From Vulcaniibacterium thermophilum (GTDB lineage: Bacteria > Pseudomonadota > Gammaproteobacteria > Xanthomonadales > Xanthomonadaceae): a stretch of 64,000 nt of DNA. Shown here in pieces: positions 1 through 9,162 of this stretch. Where the stretch lies: NCBI RefSeq assembly GCF_007923255.1, contig NZ_VOHJ01000002.1, positions 62,001-126,000 of the forward strand, written 5' to 3'. Below the pieces are notes generated by a model, which was not told the DNA's origin, made no database searches, and saw nothing but the letters and a program-made list of their open reading frames with translations. A program made the translations under genes and the position numbers. How positions within the stretch are numbered: position 1 is the stretch's first letter; every line of letters begins with the position of its first letter.

Positions 1-656
1 CGCTGTGGGCGCTGCTGCCGGATGCGGACGCCTTCGCGCTCGCCGAACGGCTGCAGCGCTTCGTGTTCCGCCGCAAGGTCGCGATCGCGGTGCGCGAGGA
101 TCTGCAGGTCGCCGGCGCGTTCGCGGCGCCCCTGCAGGCGGAGGGCAGCCGCTGGGCCGGCACGCAGGCGGACGGCATCGAGCTCGACCTGGGCGGCGCC
201 GGTGGGCCACGCACGCTGCGCATTGCGCCCTCCGCCGCCGCGGCCGTCGACGAGGACGCGGAGGCGCACTGGATCGCCGCCGACCTGCGGCACGGTCTGC
301 CGCACCTGCCGGTCTCGCAGGCCGAGCACTGGACCCCGCAGCAGTTGTCGCTCGAGCGCCTGCGCGCCTTCAGCGTGAAGAAGGGCTGCTATCCGGGACA
401 GGAAATCGTCGCCCGCACCCATTTCCTCGGTCAGGCCAAGCGCGGACTGGCGCTGTTCGAGGCCGACGCGCCGCTGGCGCCGGGGCACGAGGTGCGCGAG
501 GACGACACCGTGTTCGGCACCGTCATCGCCACCGCGCGCGACGGCGCCGCGCACGTCGCGCTGGCGGTCGGACCGCTCGACCGCGAGCCGGCGCGGCCGC
601 ATTGCGAAGGCATTCCGCTGCGCCTGCAGGCGCTGCTGGGCGGACTCGCGCGCTGA
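1..656 (+). CDS. ygfZ: YgfZ/GcvT-like folate-binding protein, 5' truncated
   Basis: The reading frame is already open at the left edge, so the N-terminal part lies outside the window; about 217 residues remain. The signature KGCYPGQEIVART (around window positions 378-420) is the conserved Cys-containing K-G-C-Y-x-G-Q-E motif of the YgfZ family. These proteins bind tetrahydrofolate and help assembly or repair of a subset of Fe-S enzymes. The GTG at 63 is not the real start, because homologous-looking sequence continues upstream of it. The gene converges on hisC with 45 bp between the stops. The family call is firm; the role is taken from family knowledge. Confidence 0.9.
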   Translation, partial: LWALLPDADAFALAERLQRFVFRRKVAIAVREDLQVAGAFAAPLQAEGSRWAGTQADGIELDLGGAGGPRTLRIAPSAAAAVDEDAEAHWIAADLRHGLPHLPVSQAEHWTPQQLSLERLRAFSVKKGCYPGQEIVARTHFLGQAKRGLALFEADAPLAPGHEVREDDTVFGTVIATARDGAAHVALAVGPLDREPARPHCEGIPLRLQALLGGLAR

Positions 657-701
657 CCGCCGTCGCACGGCGATGGCAGTCGCCTCGCGCTGCCTACGTC
701 C

Positions 702-1853
702 TCATCGGCGACCGCCGAGCACGTCGTCCAGCGTCCGCAGCAGCCGCCGGTTCTCCTCGGCGGTGCCGACCGTGATCCGCGAGCATCCGGGCAAGCCGTA
801 GCCGCCCATCGGCCGCAGCACCACGCCCTGCTCCAGCAGCGCCGCCTCGATGCGCGCGGTCTCGGGACCGAGTTCCACCAGCAGGAAGTTGGTCTGCGAC
901 GGGAACACGAACAGGCCGCGCTCGCGCAGCGCCCGCGCGAGCATCGACCGCTGTTCCGCATTGCGCTCGGCCACCCAGCGCAGGTGGGCCTCGTCGCCCA
1001 GCGCCGCCTCGCAGGCGGCGAGCGCGGGGCCGTTGACGTTGAAGCTCTCGCGCACGCGTTCGAGCACGGCGACCAGCCCCGGCGCGCCGGCCAGATAGCC
1101 CACGCGCAGCCCCGCCAGCCCGTAGCCCTTGCTGAAGGTGCGGGTGACGACGAGGTTGGGATGGCAGGCGACCAGCGGCAGCGCGCTGCTCCACACCGCC
1201 GGATCCGCAAGCTCGGCGTAGGCCTCGTCGACCACGACCAGCACGTCCTCCGGCACGCGGCGCATGAACACCTGGAAGGCGTCGCCCGGGTACCAGGTGC
1301 CGGTCGGATTGTTCGGATTGGCGAGATAGACCAGCCGCGTGGCGGGCGTGATCGCGCGCGCGATCGCCTCCAGGTCGTGGCCGAGCGGCATCGCGGCGTC
1401 GCGTGGCAGCGGCTCGACCACGCGCGGGACCGCGCCGCTGGCCTGCGCGGCGATCGCGAACACCGCAAAGCCGTAGCGCGAAAACGCCACCTCGCTGCCC
1501 GGCCCCGCGAACACCTGCGCCAGCAGCATCAGCAGCTCGTGCGAGCCGTTGCCCAGCAGCAGCCGCTCCGGCGCCACGCCATGCCGTGCCGACAGCGCGC
1601 GCTTGAGGTCGCCGCCGCGCGGGTCCGGATAGCGGTGCAGCGCGTGCAGCTGGTCGAGGATCGCCGCGCGCGCATCCGCGGACGGTCCGTACGGATTCTC
1701 GTTGGACCCGAGCTCCACCAGCGCGTGCGCGCCGAAGCGCCGGCGCAGCGCCACCAGGTCGTGGCCCGGATCGTAGGCCCGCAGCCGCTGCACGCCGGCG
1801 ACCGCGCGCGCGGCGAACCAGGCCTCGTCGTGCGTTGCGCCGGCCGCGCTCAC
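702..1853 (-). CDS. hisC: Histidinol-phosphate aminotransferase
   Basis: A 383-residue fold-type I PLP aminotransferase. It has SNENPYG near residue 54, NPNNPTG at 179-185, a DEAY motif at 209-212 and the Schiff-base lysine in FSKGYGLAGLR (K242). It converts imidazole-acetol phosphate and glutamate to histidinol phosphate. Its place behind pheA and serC suggests it also handles, or mainly handles, aromatic 2-oxoacids; that is inference. The GTG start at 1853 overlaps the pheA stop (GTGA), a typical translational-coupling arrangement. It is the last gene of the serC-pheA-hisC operon; aroA, which often follows in related bacteria, is not here. Confidence 0.93.
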   Translation of the reverse strand: MSAAGATHDEAWFAARAVAGVQRLRAYDPGHDLVALRRRFGAHALVELGSNENPYGPSADARAAILDQLHALHRYPDPRGGDLKRALSARHGVAPERLLLGNGSHELLMLLAQVFAGPGSEVAFSRYGFAVFAIAAQASGAVPRVVEPLPRDAAMPLGHDLEAIARAITPATRLVYLANPNNPTGTWYPGDAFQVFMRRVPEDVLVVVDEAYAELADPAVWSSALPLVACHPNLVVTRTFSKGYGLAGLRVGYLAGAPGLVAVLERVRESFNVNGPALAACEAALGDEAHLRWVAERNAEQRSMLARALRERGLFVFPSQTNFLLVELGPETARIEAALLEQGVVLRPMGGYGLPGCSRITVGTAEENRRLLRTLDDVLGGRR

Positions 1854-2947
1854 GGAATCGCCACCGGATACGAGCCGAGCAGCTTGACGTCCTGCGCGAA
1901 GCCCGCCAGTTCCGCCAGCGCCTTCTGCATCGCCGCGTCCTGCGCGTGGCCCTCGACGTCGATGAAGAACGCGTACTGCCAACGGCCGGTGTAACTGGGG
2001 CGCGATTCGATGCGGTTCATCGACAGGCCGTGCCGCGCGAACGGCGCGAGCACGTCGTACAGCGCGCCCGGCTGGTCGCGGATGAACACCAGCAGCGACG
2101 TGCGGTCGTGGCCCGACGGCGTGAACAGCTCGCGGCCGAGCACCAGGAAGCGCGTGGTGTTGTCGGGCCGGTCCTCGATGGGACCGGCGACGATGCGCAG
2201 GCCGTACACGGTCGCCGCGCTCGCGCCGGCGATCGCCGCGGCGTCGTCGGCGTTGCGCGCGCGGCGCGCGGCCTCGGCGTTGCTCGCGACCGGGATGGTC
2301 TCGGCCTTCGGCAGATGCTGGCGCAGCCAGGCGCGGCACTGCGCGAACGACTGCGGATGCGAATACACGCGCTCGATGTCCTCCATCCGGCCGCTGCGCG
2401 ACAGCAGGTGCTGGTGCACCCGCAATTCGACCTCGCCGCAGATCTTCACCTGCGAGGTCAGGAACATGTCGAGCGTCGACTGGATCGTGCCCTGGCTGGA
2501 GTTCTCCACCGGCACCACGCCGAAGTCGGCGTTGCCGGCCTCGACCTCCTGAAACACCTCCTCGATGCTCGACAGCGGCAGGCCGTGCACCGAGTGGCCG
2601 AAATGCTTGTACACGGCCTGCTGCGAATGCGTGCCTTCCGGGCCGAGGTAGCCGATCTTCAACGGCTCCTGCTGCGCCAGGCATGCCGACATGATCTCGC
2701 GGTACAGCCGCACCAGCACTTCGTCGCTGAGCGGGCCCTGGTTGCGGTCCACCACCCGGCGCAGCACCTGCGCCTCGCGCTCGGGCCGGTAGTAGTCGAC
2801 GGCCGCGGCGAGCTTGCCCTTGGCGCGGCCGACCTGCCCCGCGTAACGCGCGCGCTCGGAGATCAGCTCCTGGATCCGCAGGTCGATCTCGTCGATGCGC
2901 GCGCGCAGCGTGGCCAGATCGAGCGGTTCGGTGTCGTTCGCGCTCAC
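1850..2947 (-). CDS. pheA: Chorismate mutase / prephenate dehydratase (P-protein)
   Basis: A 365-residue bifunctional enzyme of phenylalanine synthesis. The AroQ-type chorismate mutase domain covers roughly residues 8-90 (LRARIDEID at 14-22), and the prephenate dehydratase domain about 96-275, starting IGYLGPEGT. The catalytic TRF motif is at 265-267. A C-terminal ACT domain (GALYDVL, ESRP at 314-317) is the phenylalanine-feedback site of the family. The GTG start at 2947 has GGGAG seven bases upstream. Serine, phenylalanine and aromatic transamination genes share this operon, all consuming or making related precursors. No Phe-rich leader was seen upstream. Confidence 0.95.
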   Translation of the reverse strand: MSANDTEPLDLATLRARIDEIDLRIQELISERARYAGQVGRAKGKLAAAVDYYRPEREAQVLRRVVDRNQGPLSDEVLVRLYREIMSACLAQQEPLKIGYLGPEGTHSQQAVYKHFGHSVHGLPLSSIEEVFQEVEAGNADFGVVPVENSSQGTIQSTLDMFLTSQVKICGEVELRVHQHLLSRSGRMEDIERVYSHPQSFAQCRAWLRQHLPKAETIPVASNAEAARRARNADDAAAIAGASAATVYGLRIVAGPIEDRPDNTTRFLVLGRELFTPSGHDRTSLLVFIRDQPGALYDVLAPFARHGLSMNRIESRPSYTGRWQYAFFIDVEGHAQDAAMQKALAELAGFAQDVKLLGSYPVAIP

Positions 2948-3021
2948 GTGCGCTCCCTGTTGGCTGTGCGTACCGTTGCTGTTGCGACCGCGAAGGTCCG
3001 ATCGGCGCCGGACCTGCGCCT

Positions 3022-4107
3022 TCACCCGTGCCGGCGCTGGAAATCGCGCATGAACTCGGCCAGCGCGCGCACGCCCTCTTCCGGCATCGCGTTGTAGATC
3101 GACGCGCGCATGCCGCCGAGCGCGCGATGGCCCTTCAGCGCCAGCAGTCCGGCCGCCTTGGACTCGGCCAGGAACAGCTTGTCCAGCGCCTCCTCGCGCA
3201 GGAAGAACGGCACGTTCATGCGCGAGCGCGCGTGCGGGGCCACCTCGTTGCGGTAGAAGCCGCCGGAGCCGTCGATCACCTCGTACAGCATCGCCGCCTT
3301 GCGCGCGTTGCGGCGGGCGAATTCCTCCACGCCGCCCTCGTCGAGCATCCATTTCACCGTCAGGCCGAGCACGTACCAGTTCCAGGTCGGCGGCGTGTTG
3401 AGCATCGACTCGCTCCTGGCGTGCGAGCGGTAGTCGAAGATGTCGGCGCGCGGCTGGCCGGCGCGCTCCAGCAGATCGCGCCGCACGATCACCACGGTGA
3501 TGCCGACCGGGCCGAGGTTCTTCTGGGCGCCGGCGTAGATCACGCCGTATCGCGAGACGTCGATCGGCTCGCTGGCGATCGAGGAGCTGAAATCGGCCAC
3601 CAGCGGAACCTCGCCCACCTCGGGCGCGCCGCGGAACTCGACGCCGTGGATGGTCTCGTTGGCGGTGATGTGCACGTAGGCTGCGCCGGGCGTGAGCGTC
3701 CACGCCTCGCGCGGCGGGATGTCGCGGAAGCCGCCGGCCTCGCTGCTGGCGGCGATGCGCACGTCGACGTAGGGACGGGCCTGCTTGACCGCGGTCTTGC
3801 CCCAGTGGCCGCTCAGCACGTAATCGGCGGCCTGCCCAGGCTCTGCGAAGTTGAGCGGGATCAGTGCCTGCTGCGCGGTCGCACCGCCCTGCAGGAACAG
3901 CACGGCGTAGTCGGCGGGAATCGACAGCAGGCGGCGCAGGTCGGCCTCGGCCTGCTGCGCGACCTCGATGAACTCCGCGCCGCGGTGGCTCAGCTCGACC
4001 AGCGAAGCGCGCGCGTCGCGCCATTCGAGCATTTCCGCCTGGGCCTGCCGCAGCACGGGCTCGGGCAGGGTCGCGGGACCGGCGCTGAAGTTGAAGGCGC
4101 GGGACAT
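3022..4107 (-). CDS. serC: Phosphoserine aminotransferase
   Basis: A 361-residue class V aminotransferase. It starts [15 protein letters not shown], the family's typical N-terminus, and carries the PLP lysine in [10 protein letters not shown] (K196). It converts 3-phosphohydroxypyruvate to phosphoserine and also serves pyridoxal phosphate synthesis (4-phosphohydroxythreonine). The ATG at 4107 follows a GGAG sequence. It is the first gene of the operon; pheA begins 74 bp after its stop. The 229-bp region up to the divergent msrP holds both promoters. Confidence 0.95.
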   Translation of the reverse strand: MSRAFNFSAGPATLPEPVLRQAQAEMLEWRDARASLVELSHRGAEFIEVAQQAEADLRRLLSIPADYAVLFLQGGATAQQALIPLNFAEPGQAADYVLSGHWGKTAVKQARPYVDVRIAASSEAGGFRDIPPREAWTLTPGAAYVHITANETIHGVEFRGAPEVGEVPLVADFSSSIASEPIDVSRYGVIYAGAQKNLGPVGITVVIVRRDLLERAGQPRADIFDYRSHARSESMLNTPPTWNWYVLGLTVKWMLDEGGVEEFARRNARKAAMLYEVIDGSGGFYRNEVAPHARSRMNVPFFLREEALDKLFLAESKAAGLLALKGHRALGGMRASIYNAMPEEGVRALAEFMRDFQRRHG

Positions 4108-4336
4108 GGAGGCTCCGTGCGAAGGGGTGAGCGGCGAGTATGCCGCAGCGCAGCATGCGCGACGCAAGCGCGGGCGCCGGAACGCCGCCGTTCCGCGGGC
4201 GCGGCGCACCCGCGCCGCCGGACCCGCCTGCCGGCTGAACCGGACCGGCCGGCGCCGGCATGGCATGCCCTGCGGCGCCTCCGCCCGCGCGGCGAGGGCG
4301 TACGCTCTCCCCGTCCGCCCTTCGCCGGAGTCCGCC

Positions 4337-5317
4337 ATGTCCCTGCGCGACCTGCGTGCCGCCCTGCGCATCCCGACGGCGGAGATCACCGACGAAGCGG
4401 TCTGGCGTGAGCGCCGCCGGCTGCTCGCCGCGCTCGGCATCGCCCCCGCGCTCGCGCTCCCCGGCTGCGCCGGAGGCGAGCCTCCGCCGCCGCCCTCGGC
4501 CGCGCGCATCACGCCCGCGCAGGCGCGCGCCGGCTTCGCCACCACCGAAGCGCCGACCCGCTACGAGGACGTCACCGGCTACAACAACTTCTACGAGTTC
4601 GGCACCGGCAAGGCCGATCCCTCGCGGGCGGCGAAGACGCTGCGCACGCGGCCGTGGACGGTCGCGGTCGGCGGGCATTGCGCCAAACCGGGGCGGGTGT
4701 CGCTGGAGGATCTGCTCGCGGGCCTCGCGGCGGAGGAACGGGTGTACCGCCTGCGCTGCGTCGAGGGCTGGTCGATGGTGATCCCCTGGCTGGGCGTGCC
4801 GCTCGCGAGCGTGCTCGAGCGCTTCCAACCGACCAGCCGCGCGAAGTACGTCGCCTTCACCACCCTGGCCGACCCCGCGCAGATGCCCGGCGTCGCCCGC
4901 GGCATCCTCGACTGGCCCTACCGCGAAGGGCTGCGCATCGACGAGGCGATGCACCCGCTGACGCTGCTCGCCACCGGCCTCTACGGCAAGCCGCTGCCGC
5001 AGCAGAACGGCGCGCCGCTGCGGCTGGTGGTGCCGTGGAAGTACGGCTTCAAGAGCATCAAGTCGATCGTCGCGATCACCTTCGTGGAGCGCATGCCGTT
5101 CACGAGCTGGAACGACAGCCAGCCGGAGGAGTACGGCTTCTTCGCCAACGTCAACCCGGCCGTCGACCATCCGCGCTGGAGCCAGAAGACCGAACGCCGC
5201 ATCGCCGGCAGCCGCGGCAAGTTGTTCGCCGATCGCATCCCGACCCGACCGTTCAACGGCTACGCCGACCAGGTGGCCGGCCTCTACGCCGGGATGGACC
5301 TGCGCACGTGGTTCTGA
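4337..5317 (+). CDS. msrP: Protein-methionine-sulfoxide reductase catalytic subunit MsrP (YedY)
   Basis: A 326-residue sulfite-oxidase-fold molybdopterin enzyme that repairs oxidised methionines in periplasmic proteins. The cofactor cysteine is in YRLRCVEGW (C141). The N-terminus has a twin-arginine region ([11 protein letters not shown], residues 24-34) followed by a hydrophobic stretch, consistent with Tat export of a folded Mo protein. The [16 protein letters not shown] segment is typical of the family. Its stop overlaps the start of msrQ, the heme membrane partner, so the two form an operon. It is divergent from serC. Confidence 0.95.
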   Translation: MSLRDLRAALRIPTAEITDEAVWRERRRLLAALGIAPALALPGCAGGEPPPPPSAARITPAQARAGFATTEAPTRYEDVTGYNNFYEFGTGKADPSRAAKTLRTRPWTVAVGGHCAKPGRVSLEDLLAGLAAEERVYRLRCVEGWSMVIPWLGVPLASVLERFQPTSRAKYVAFTTLADPAQMPGVARGILDWPYREGLRIDEAMHPLTLLATGLYGKPLPQQNGAPLRLVVPWKYGFKSIKSIVAITFVERMPFTSWNDSQPEEYGFFANVNPAVDHPRWSQKTERRIAGSRGKLFADRIPTRPFNGYADQVAGLYAGMDLRTWF

Positions 5318-5967
5318 GCACGTCGCGCGGCGTGATCGCCGCGAAGGCCGCGATCCATCTGCTCGCGCTGTCGCCGCTGGGCTGGCTGCTGCTGCAGGTG
5401 TGGCGCGAGTGGCGGGCGGGCGCGAGCGCGCTCGGCGCCGATCCGGTGGCCGCCATCGAGCACTTCCTGGGCGAATGGGCGCTGCGGCTGCTGCTGGTCA
5501 CGCTGGCGGTGACGCCGCTGCGGCAGCTCACCGGGCTCGCCGCGCTGGTGCGCTTCCGCCGCATGCTCGGCCTGTATGCGTTCGCCTACGCGACGTTGCA
5601 CTTCGCCGCCTATCTGGCGCTCGACCTCGGCGGCTACTGGGCGCTGGTGTTCGAGGAAATCGCCGAGCGGCCCTACCTCACCGTGGGCTTCGCGGCCTGG
5701 GTGCTGCTGCTGCCGCTCGCGGCGACCTCGACGCAGGCCGCGATGCGCCGGCTCGGCCGGCGCTGGGGCCGCCTGCACCGACTGGTCTACGCGATCGCGG
5801 CGCTCGCCGTGCTCCATTTCTGGTGGGTCAAGAGCGCGAAGAACGACGTTGCCGAACCGGCCCTGTATGCCGGCATCGCGGCGTTGCTGCTCGGGTGGCG
5901 TGCCGTGCGCGCGCTGCGATCGCAGCGGCCGCGCCCGCAAGGGACGCCGCCTCAGCGGCCGCCGTAA
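5308..5967 (+). CDS. msrQ: Heme-binding membrane subunit MsrQ (YedZ)
   Basis: A polytopic membrane protein of about 219 residues of the ferric-reductase-like YedZ family. It passes electrons from the quinone pool through b-heme to periplasmic MsrP. About six hydrophobic helices and conserved histidines (for example in [16 protein letters not shown] and VLHFWW) fit this. The start is uncertain: GTG at 5308 overlaps the end of msrP by 10 bp, and GTG at 5332 would be 24 bp later. The 3' end overlaps the convergent FHA gene by 16 bp. Confidence 0.93.
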   Translation: MVLSTSRGVIAAKAAIHLLALSPLGWLLLQVWREWRAGASALGADPVAAIEHFLGEWALRLLLVTLAVTPLRQLTGLAALVRFRRMLGLYAFAYATLHFAAYLALDLGGYWALVFEEIAERPYLTVGFAAWVLLLPLAATSTQAAMRRLGRRWGRLHRLVYAIAALAVLHFWWVKSAKNDVAEPALYAGIAALLLGWRAVRALRSQRPRPQGTPPQRPP

Positions 5968-6686
5968 AGCAGCAAGCCGGCCAGCGCGAGCGCCATCAGC
6001 AGGGCCGCCAGCAGCAGCCAGGGCACGCGGCGCGCGCCCGAATGGCGCGGCGCCGGTTCGACGCGCGCCGGAACGTCCGCCGGCGCGGCGCGCGCGGGCC
6101 CGGCATCCAGATGCCCCTCGACCACGTAGCGCCGCCCGTCGACGACGATCTGGTCGCCGGTCCTCAGCAGCGCGCGGTGCACCGCATGGCCGTTGACCTG
6201 CACGCCCTCGGTGCGCGCGGCATCCAGCATGATGCCGCCCTCCACCGCGGCCAGCCTGACGTCCGCTTCCGGCCACGCCGGCTGGCCTTCGACGGCGGCG
6301 CCGAGCGCGAAGCAGCGACCGTGATGCTCGCCGCCCACGCTGCGCAGCCGCACGCCGTCGGCGGCGATCGTGCGGGCGCCGCGCGGCGGCGCGTCCGGTC
6401 GGCGGCCGAGCACGGTCATGCCCTCGCCTTCGACGAACACGCAGTCGCCGCCGCGCAGGTGTGCGACGCGACGGACCGGCCGGCCGTTGACGTGCAGCCC
6501 GCGCACGTCCTCGCGGATGCGCAGCCACAGGCCGCGGTGATCGACCGAGATGCGCGCGATCGCCTCATGGGCGTCCTCGACCACGGTCGGCAGGCCGGCG
6601 CGATCGATGCCGAGCGCATGCACGCCGGGACCGAGTTCGAACTCGGTCGCATTGCGATGCAGAAGGCGGAGGCGGTAGGTGTCCAC
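5952..6686 (-). CDS. FHA-domain protein with C-terminal membrane anchor
   Basis: A 244-residue protein. Residues 1-95 and about 105-195 look like two forkhead-associated-type sandwiches: the repeated cores 'GLHVNGRPVRR..L..GD' and 'GVQVNGHAVHR..LRTGDQI' are the N-G...R...GD pattern of FHA loops. A proline/alanine-rich linker follows, then one hydrophobic helix near the C-terminus ([20 protein letters not shown]), so the FHA part probably faces the cytoplasm. The phosphothreonine-reading role is family knowledge; no kinase gene is in the window. It overlaps msrQ tail to tail. Confidence 0.8.
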   Translation of the reverse strand: MDTYRLRLLHRNATEFELGPGVHALGIDRAGLPTVVEDAHEAIARISVDHRGLWLRIREDVRGLHVNGRPVRRVAHLRGGDCVFVEGEGMTVLGRRPDAPPRGARTIAADGVRLRSVGGEHHGRCFALGAAVEGQPAWPEADVRLAAVEGGIMLDAARTEGVQVNGHAVHRALLRTGDQIVVDGRRYVVEGHLDAGPARAAPADVPARVEPAPRHSGARRVPWLLLAALLMALALAGLLLYGGR

Positions 6687-6757
6687 GCGGGCGGCAATCT
6701 AGCATGGCGCTACACTGCGCACGCCGCCGCGCCCGCACGCCCCGACCGGAGAGGTCC

Positions 6758-7033
6758 ATGTCCCAGATCGACATCCGCCACTCGCACTCGCTGTCCCCGG
6801 CCCGCGCGCGCCAGGCGGTGCAGGAGGTCGCCGACAAGCTCTCGGAACGGTTCGAATTCCAGTTGCGCTGGGAGGGCGACGTGCTGCATTTCAGCCGTGG
6901 CGGCGTGGACGGCGCGATCGAACTGCTGCCGCGGCAACTGCGGGTGACGGCGCGGCTCGGCTTCCTGATGAGCGCGTTCAAGGGGCGGATCGAGGAGGAA
7001 ATCCGCCGCGTGCTGGACGAGCGCTTCGGCTGA
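6758..7033 (+). CDS. Polyhydroxyalkanoic acid system family protein (PHA_gran_rgn type)
   Basis: A 91-residue protein beginning MSQIDIRHSHSLSPARARQ, with the LSERF..QLRW..DVLHFSR..VDGAIEL pattern of the PHA_gran_rgn (polyhydroxyalkanoate granule region) family. It is compact and soluble, with a charged C-terminal helix (RIEEEIRRVLDERFG). A TACACT hexamer at 6711-6716 could be the -10 of its promoter. No PHA synthase is in the window, so a link to PHA granules rests on the family name and on a second phasin-like gene 2 kb away. Its function is not established. Confidence 0.8.
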   Translation: MSQIDIRHSHSLSPARARQAVQEVADKLSERFEFQLRWEGDVLHFSRGGVDGAIELLPRQLRVTARLGFLMSAFKGRIEEEIRRVLDERFG

Positions 7034-7037
7034 TCGC

Positions 7038-7754
7038 TCAGGCCCCGAACGGGTCCGGGTGTCCGGCGAACAGCCGGCGCGAGACCTCGCGCTCGGCGCG
7101 CTCCACCGTCAGCAGGAAGCCATGCGGGTCGCGCATGCGGTGGAACGCCGCGTAGCCGCGTTCCAGGAAGCCTTGCAGCGCCTCCACGCCCGCCGCGTAG
7201 GCCGCCGTCCGCGACACCCGCAACAGCATCCCCAGGCCGGGCAGCCGCATCGCTTTCGCCAGTCCCTCGCCGGACTGCACGACCAGATCGATCTGCCGCC
7301 CGCGCAGCGCCGGCGTGCCCGCTTCGCGGTACGCGTGCGCGTAGAGCGCCACGTCGAGCGTCGCGCCCGGCGGCGCCAGCCGCTGCAGCGCCTCGGCCAC
7401 CGCGAGGTCGAGCCGGTGCGTGAGCGTGCCGAGTTCGATGGCATCGGCGACCGTGACCAGCAGGCTCTCCGGCAGCAGCCGCTGCATCTTCGGCAGCACG
7501 CGCGCGAGGTCGGCGTCACGGCGACTGAAATCGTGGTCGTTGTACAGATCCGACAGGAAGAACTCGGCCGCCGGCCGCGTGCCCGGATCGGCGAGCAGCG
7601 GCGCGAAGCTGCGCTTGAGCCGCTGCGCCTGCCAGCGCCGCAGCGCCGGCAGCCAGGGCATGCGGTTGCGCGGCTCGCGCGCCGGATCGTGCAGCGCCTG
7701 GTGCTCGGCCAGGCGCTGGGCGAGCAGGCGGTCGATCTCCTCGGCGCGGCGCAT
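7038..7754 (-). CDS. Conserved hypothetical protein of the FFLEELY-motif type
   Basis: A 238-residue soluble protein with the segment FFLSDLYNDHDFSRRD (about 94-109), matching the motif that names the 'FFLEELY motif' proteins of gammaproteobacteria. It is helix-rich with no signal peptide or membrane segment. No catalytic motif was recognised and the function is unknown. It is divergent from the patatin gene next to it (about 100 bp apart) and converges on the PHA-system gene with a 4-bp gap. Association with lipid genes is the only hint to its role. Confidence 0.7.
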   Translation of the reverse strand: MRRAEEIDRLLAQRLAEHQALHDPAREPRNRMPWLPALRRWQAQRLKRSFAPLLADPGTRPAAEFFLSDLYNDHDFSRRDADLARVLPKMQRLLPESLLVTVADAIELGTLTHRLDLAVAEALQRLAPPGATLDVALYAHAYREAGTPALRGRQIDLVVQSGEGLAKAMRLPGLGMLLRVSRTAAYAAGVEALQGFLERGYAAFHRMRDPHGFLLTVERAEREVSRRLFAGHPDPFGA

Positions 7755-7855
7755 GCGCCCGAAATGGGGTCGCCGGGCCGCGCCCGCAAGCGTCGCGTTC
7801 AGAGCGCGGCCCGGGCCCTGGGCTACACTCCGGCGAACCTTTCGCGGTCCACCGC

Positions 7856-9106
7856 ATGCTTTCCCTGCACAGCGCGCAGCAACGCCAGCGCCGCCCCGGC
7901 GGCCCCCGCATCGGCATGGCCATCGCCGGCGGCGGTCCGGCGGGCGCGATGTACGAACTCGGCGCGGTGCGCGCGCTCGACGAGGCGCTGGTCGGGCTCG
8001 ACCTCACCCGCCTCGACGCCTACGTCGGCGTCAGCAGCGGCGCGTTCCTGGTCGCGGGCCTGGCGAACCGGATCGGCACCGAGGAGATGTGCCGCATCTT
8101 CATCACCGGCGACAGCGGCGACGTGCGCTTCCAGCCGGAGAAGTTCCTCCGTCCCGCGGTCGGCGAGTACCTGCACCGGGTCTCGCGCGTGCCGCGGGTG
8201 CTGGTGCAGACCGGCCTGGACCTGGTGACGCCGCGCCGCGGACGCTGGACCCGCCTGCTCCATCGGCTCGGCGGACTGGTGCCCACCGGCCTGTTCGACA
8301 ACGCGGAGCTGGAACGCTTCCTGCGCGAGGTCTTCGGCCGTCGCGGCCGCACCAACGATTTCCGCGAGATCGACGCCGCGCTGTACGTGGTCGCCGTCGA
8401 TCTCGACAGCGGTGAAGCGATCCGCTTCGGCGACGCGGGCTGGGACGACGTGCCGATCTCGCGCGCCGTGCAGGCCAGCGCGGCGCTGCCCGGCCTGTAT
8501 CCGCCGGTTGCGCTGCGCGGGCGCCACTTCGTCGACGGCGCGCTGCGGCGCACGATGCACGCCTCGGTGGTGCTGGAGCGCGACATCGACCTGCTGCTCG
8601 GCGTCAACCCGCTCGTCCCGTTCAGCGCGCAGGACGGCAGCGCGGCGGAGCGCAGCCTCGCCGTCGGCGGCCTGCCCGTGGTGCTGTCGCAGACTTTCCG
8701 CACGCTGCTGCAGTCGCGCATGCAGGTGGGCCTGGCGCGCTACGCGCAGCAGTATCCGAACGTGGATCAGCTCGTCTTCGAGCCGAATCCGCAGGACGGC
8801 GAACTGTTCTTCAGCAACGCCTTCAGCTTCGCCTCGCGCCGGCGCATCGCCGAGCTCGGCTACCGCAACGCGCTCGCCGACCTGCGTCGTAACGCCGATA
8901 CCCTGCGTCCGTTGCTGGCCGCGCACGGCATCGGCCTGGACGAGCGCGTGCTCGCCGACGAAGGCCGCTCGATCCTCGACGGTCTGCCGCCGCCGCGGCG
9001 CGATACCGACACCACCGCGCGGCTGCGGCGCGCGCTGGACGACGTCGAGCAGCGCATCGCCGATCGCCGCCCCAGGCCCGAGGGGCGGCGTCGTCCGGTG
9101 GTGTGA
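7856..9106 (+). CDS. Patatin-like phospholipase
   Basis: A 416-residue serine lipase/acyl hydrolase of the patatin family. The oxyanion loop is GGGPAG (25-30), the nucleophile elbow GVSSG (58-62, serine 60) and the catalytic aspartate DG at 227-228, in the usual order. There is no signal peptide, so it is probably cytoplasmic and acts on membrane or storage lipids; the substrate is not readable from the sequence. A phasin-like gene starts 57 bp downstream in the same direction, which fits a role in storage-lipid turnover (inference). Confidence 0.88.
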   Translation: MLSLHSAQQRQRRPGGPRIGMAIAGGGPAGAMYELGAVRALDEALVGLDLTRLDAYVGVSSGAFLVAGLANRIGTEEMCRIFITGDSGDVRFQPEKFLRPAVGEYLHRVSRVPRVLVQTGLDLVTPRRGRWTRLLHRLGGLVPTGLFDNAELERFLREVFGRRGRTNDFREIDAALYVVAVDLDSGEAIRFGDAGWDDVPISRAVQASAALPGLYPPVALRGRHFVDGALRRTMHASVVLERDIDLLLGVNPLVPFSAQDGSAAERSLAVGGLPVVLSQTFRTLLQSRMQVGLARYAQQYPNVDQLVFEPNPQDGELFFSNAFSFASRRRIAELGYRNALADLRRNADTLRPLLAAHGIGLDERVLADEGRSILDGLPPPRRDTDTTARLRRALDDVEQRIADRRPRPEGRRRPVV

Positions 9107-9162
9107 AAGCTCTAGCGGGCGCCGCCATCGTCGCGGCGACATCCGCATCCCGGGAGACGGGC

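Noticed and set aside
1835-3097. Long plus-strand open frame of 420 codons opposite pheA/hisC, and similar long antisense frames (5400-6947, 15073-17157, 17028-19556, 25903-27774, 28145-30055)
   Set aside because: High GC leaves antisense frames open. Their products are Arg/Ala/His-rich low-complexity sequences without domains, while the opposite strand encodes clear enzymes.
4108-4336. Possible phenylalanine or serine leader peptide before serC
   Set aside because: No short frame with clustered Phe or Ser codons and no terminator/antiterminator pair was found.
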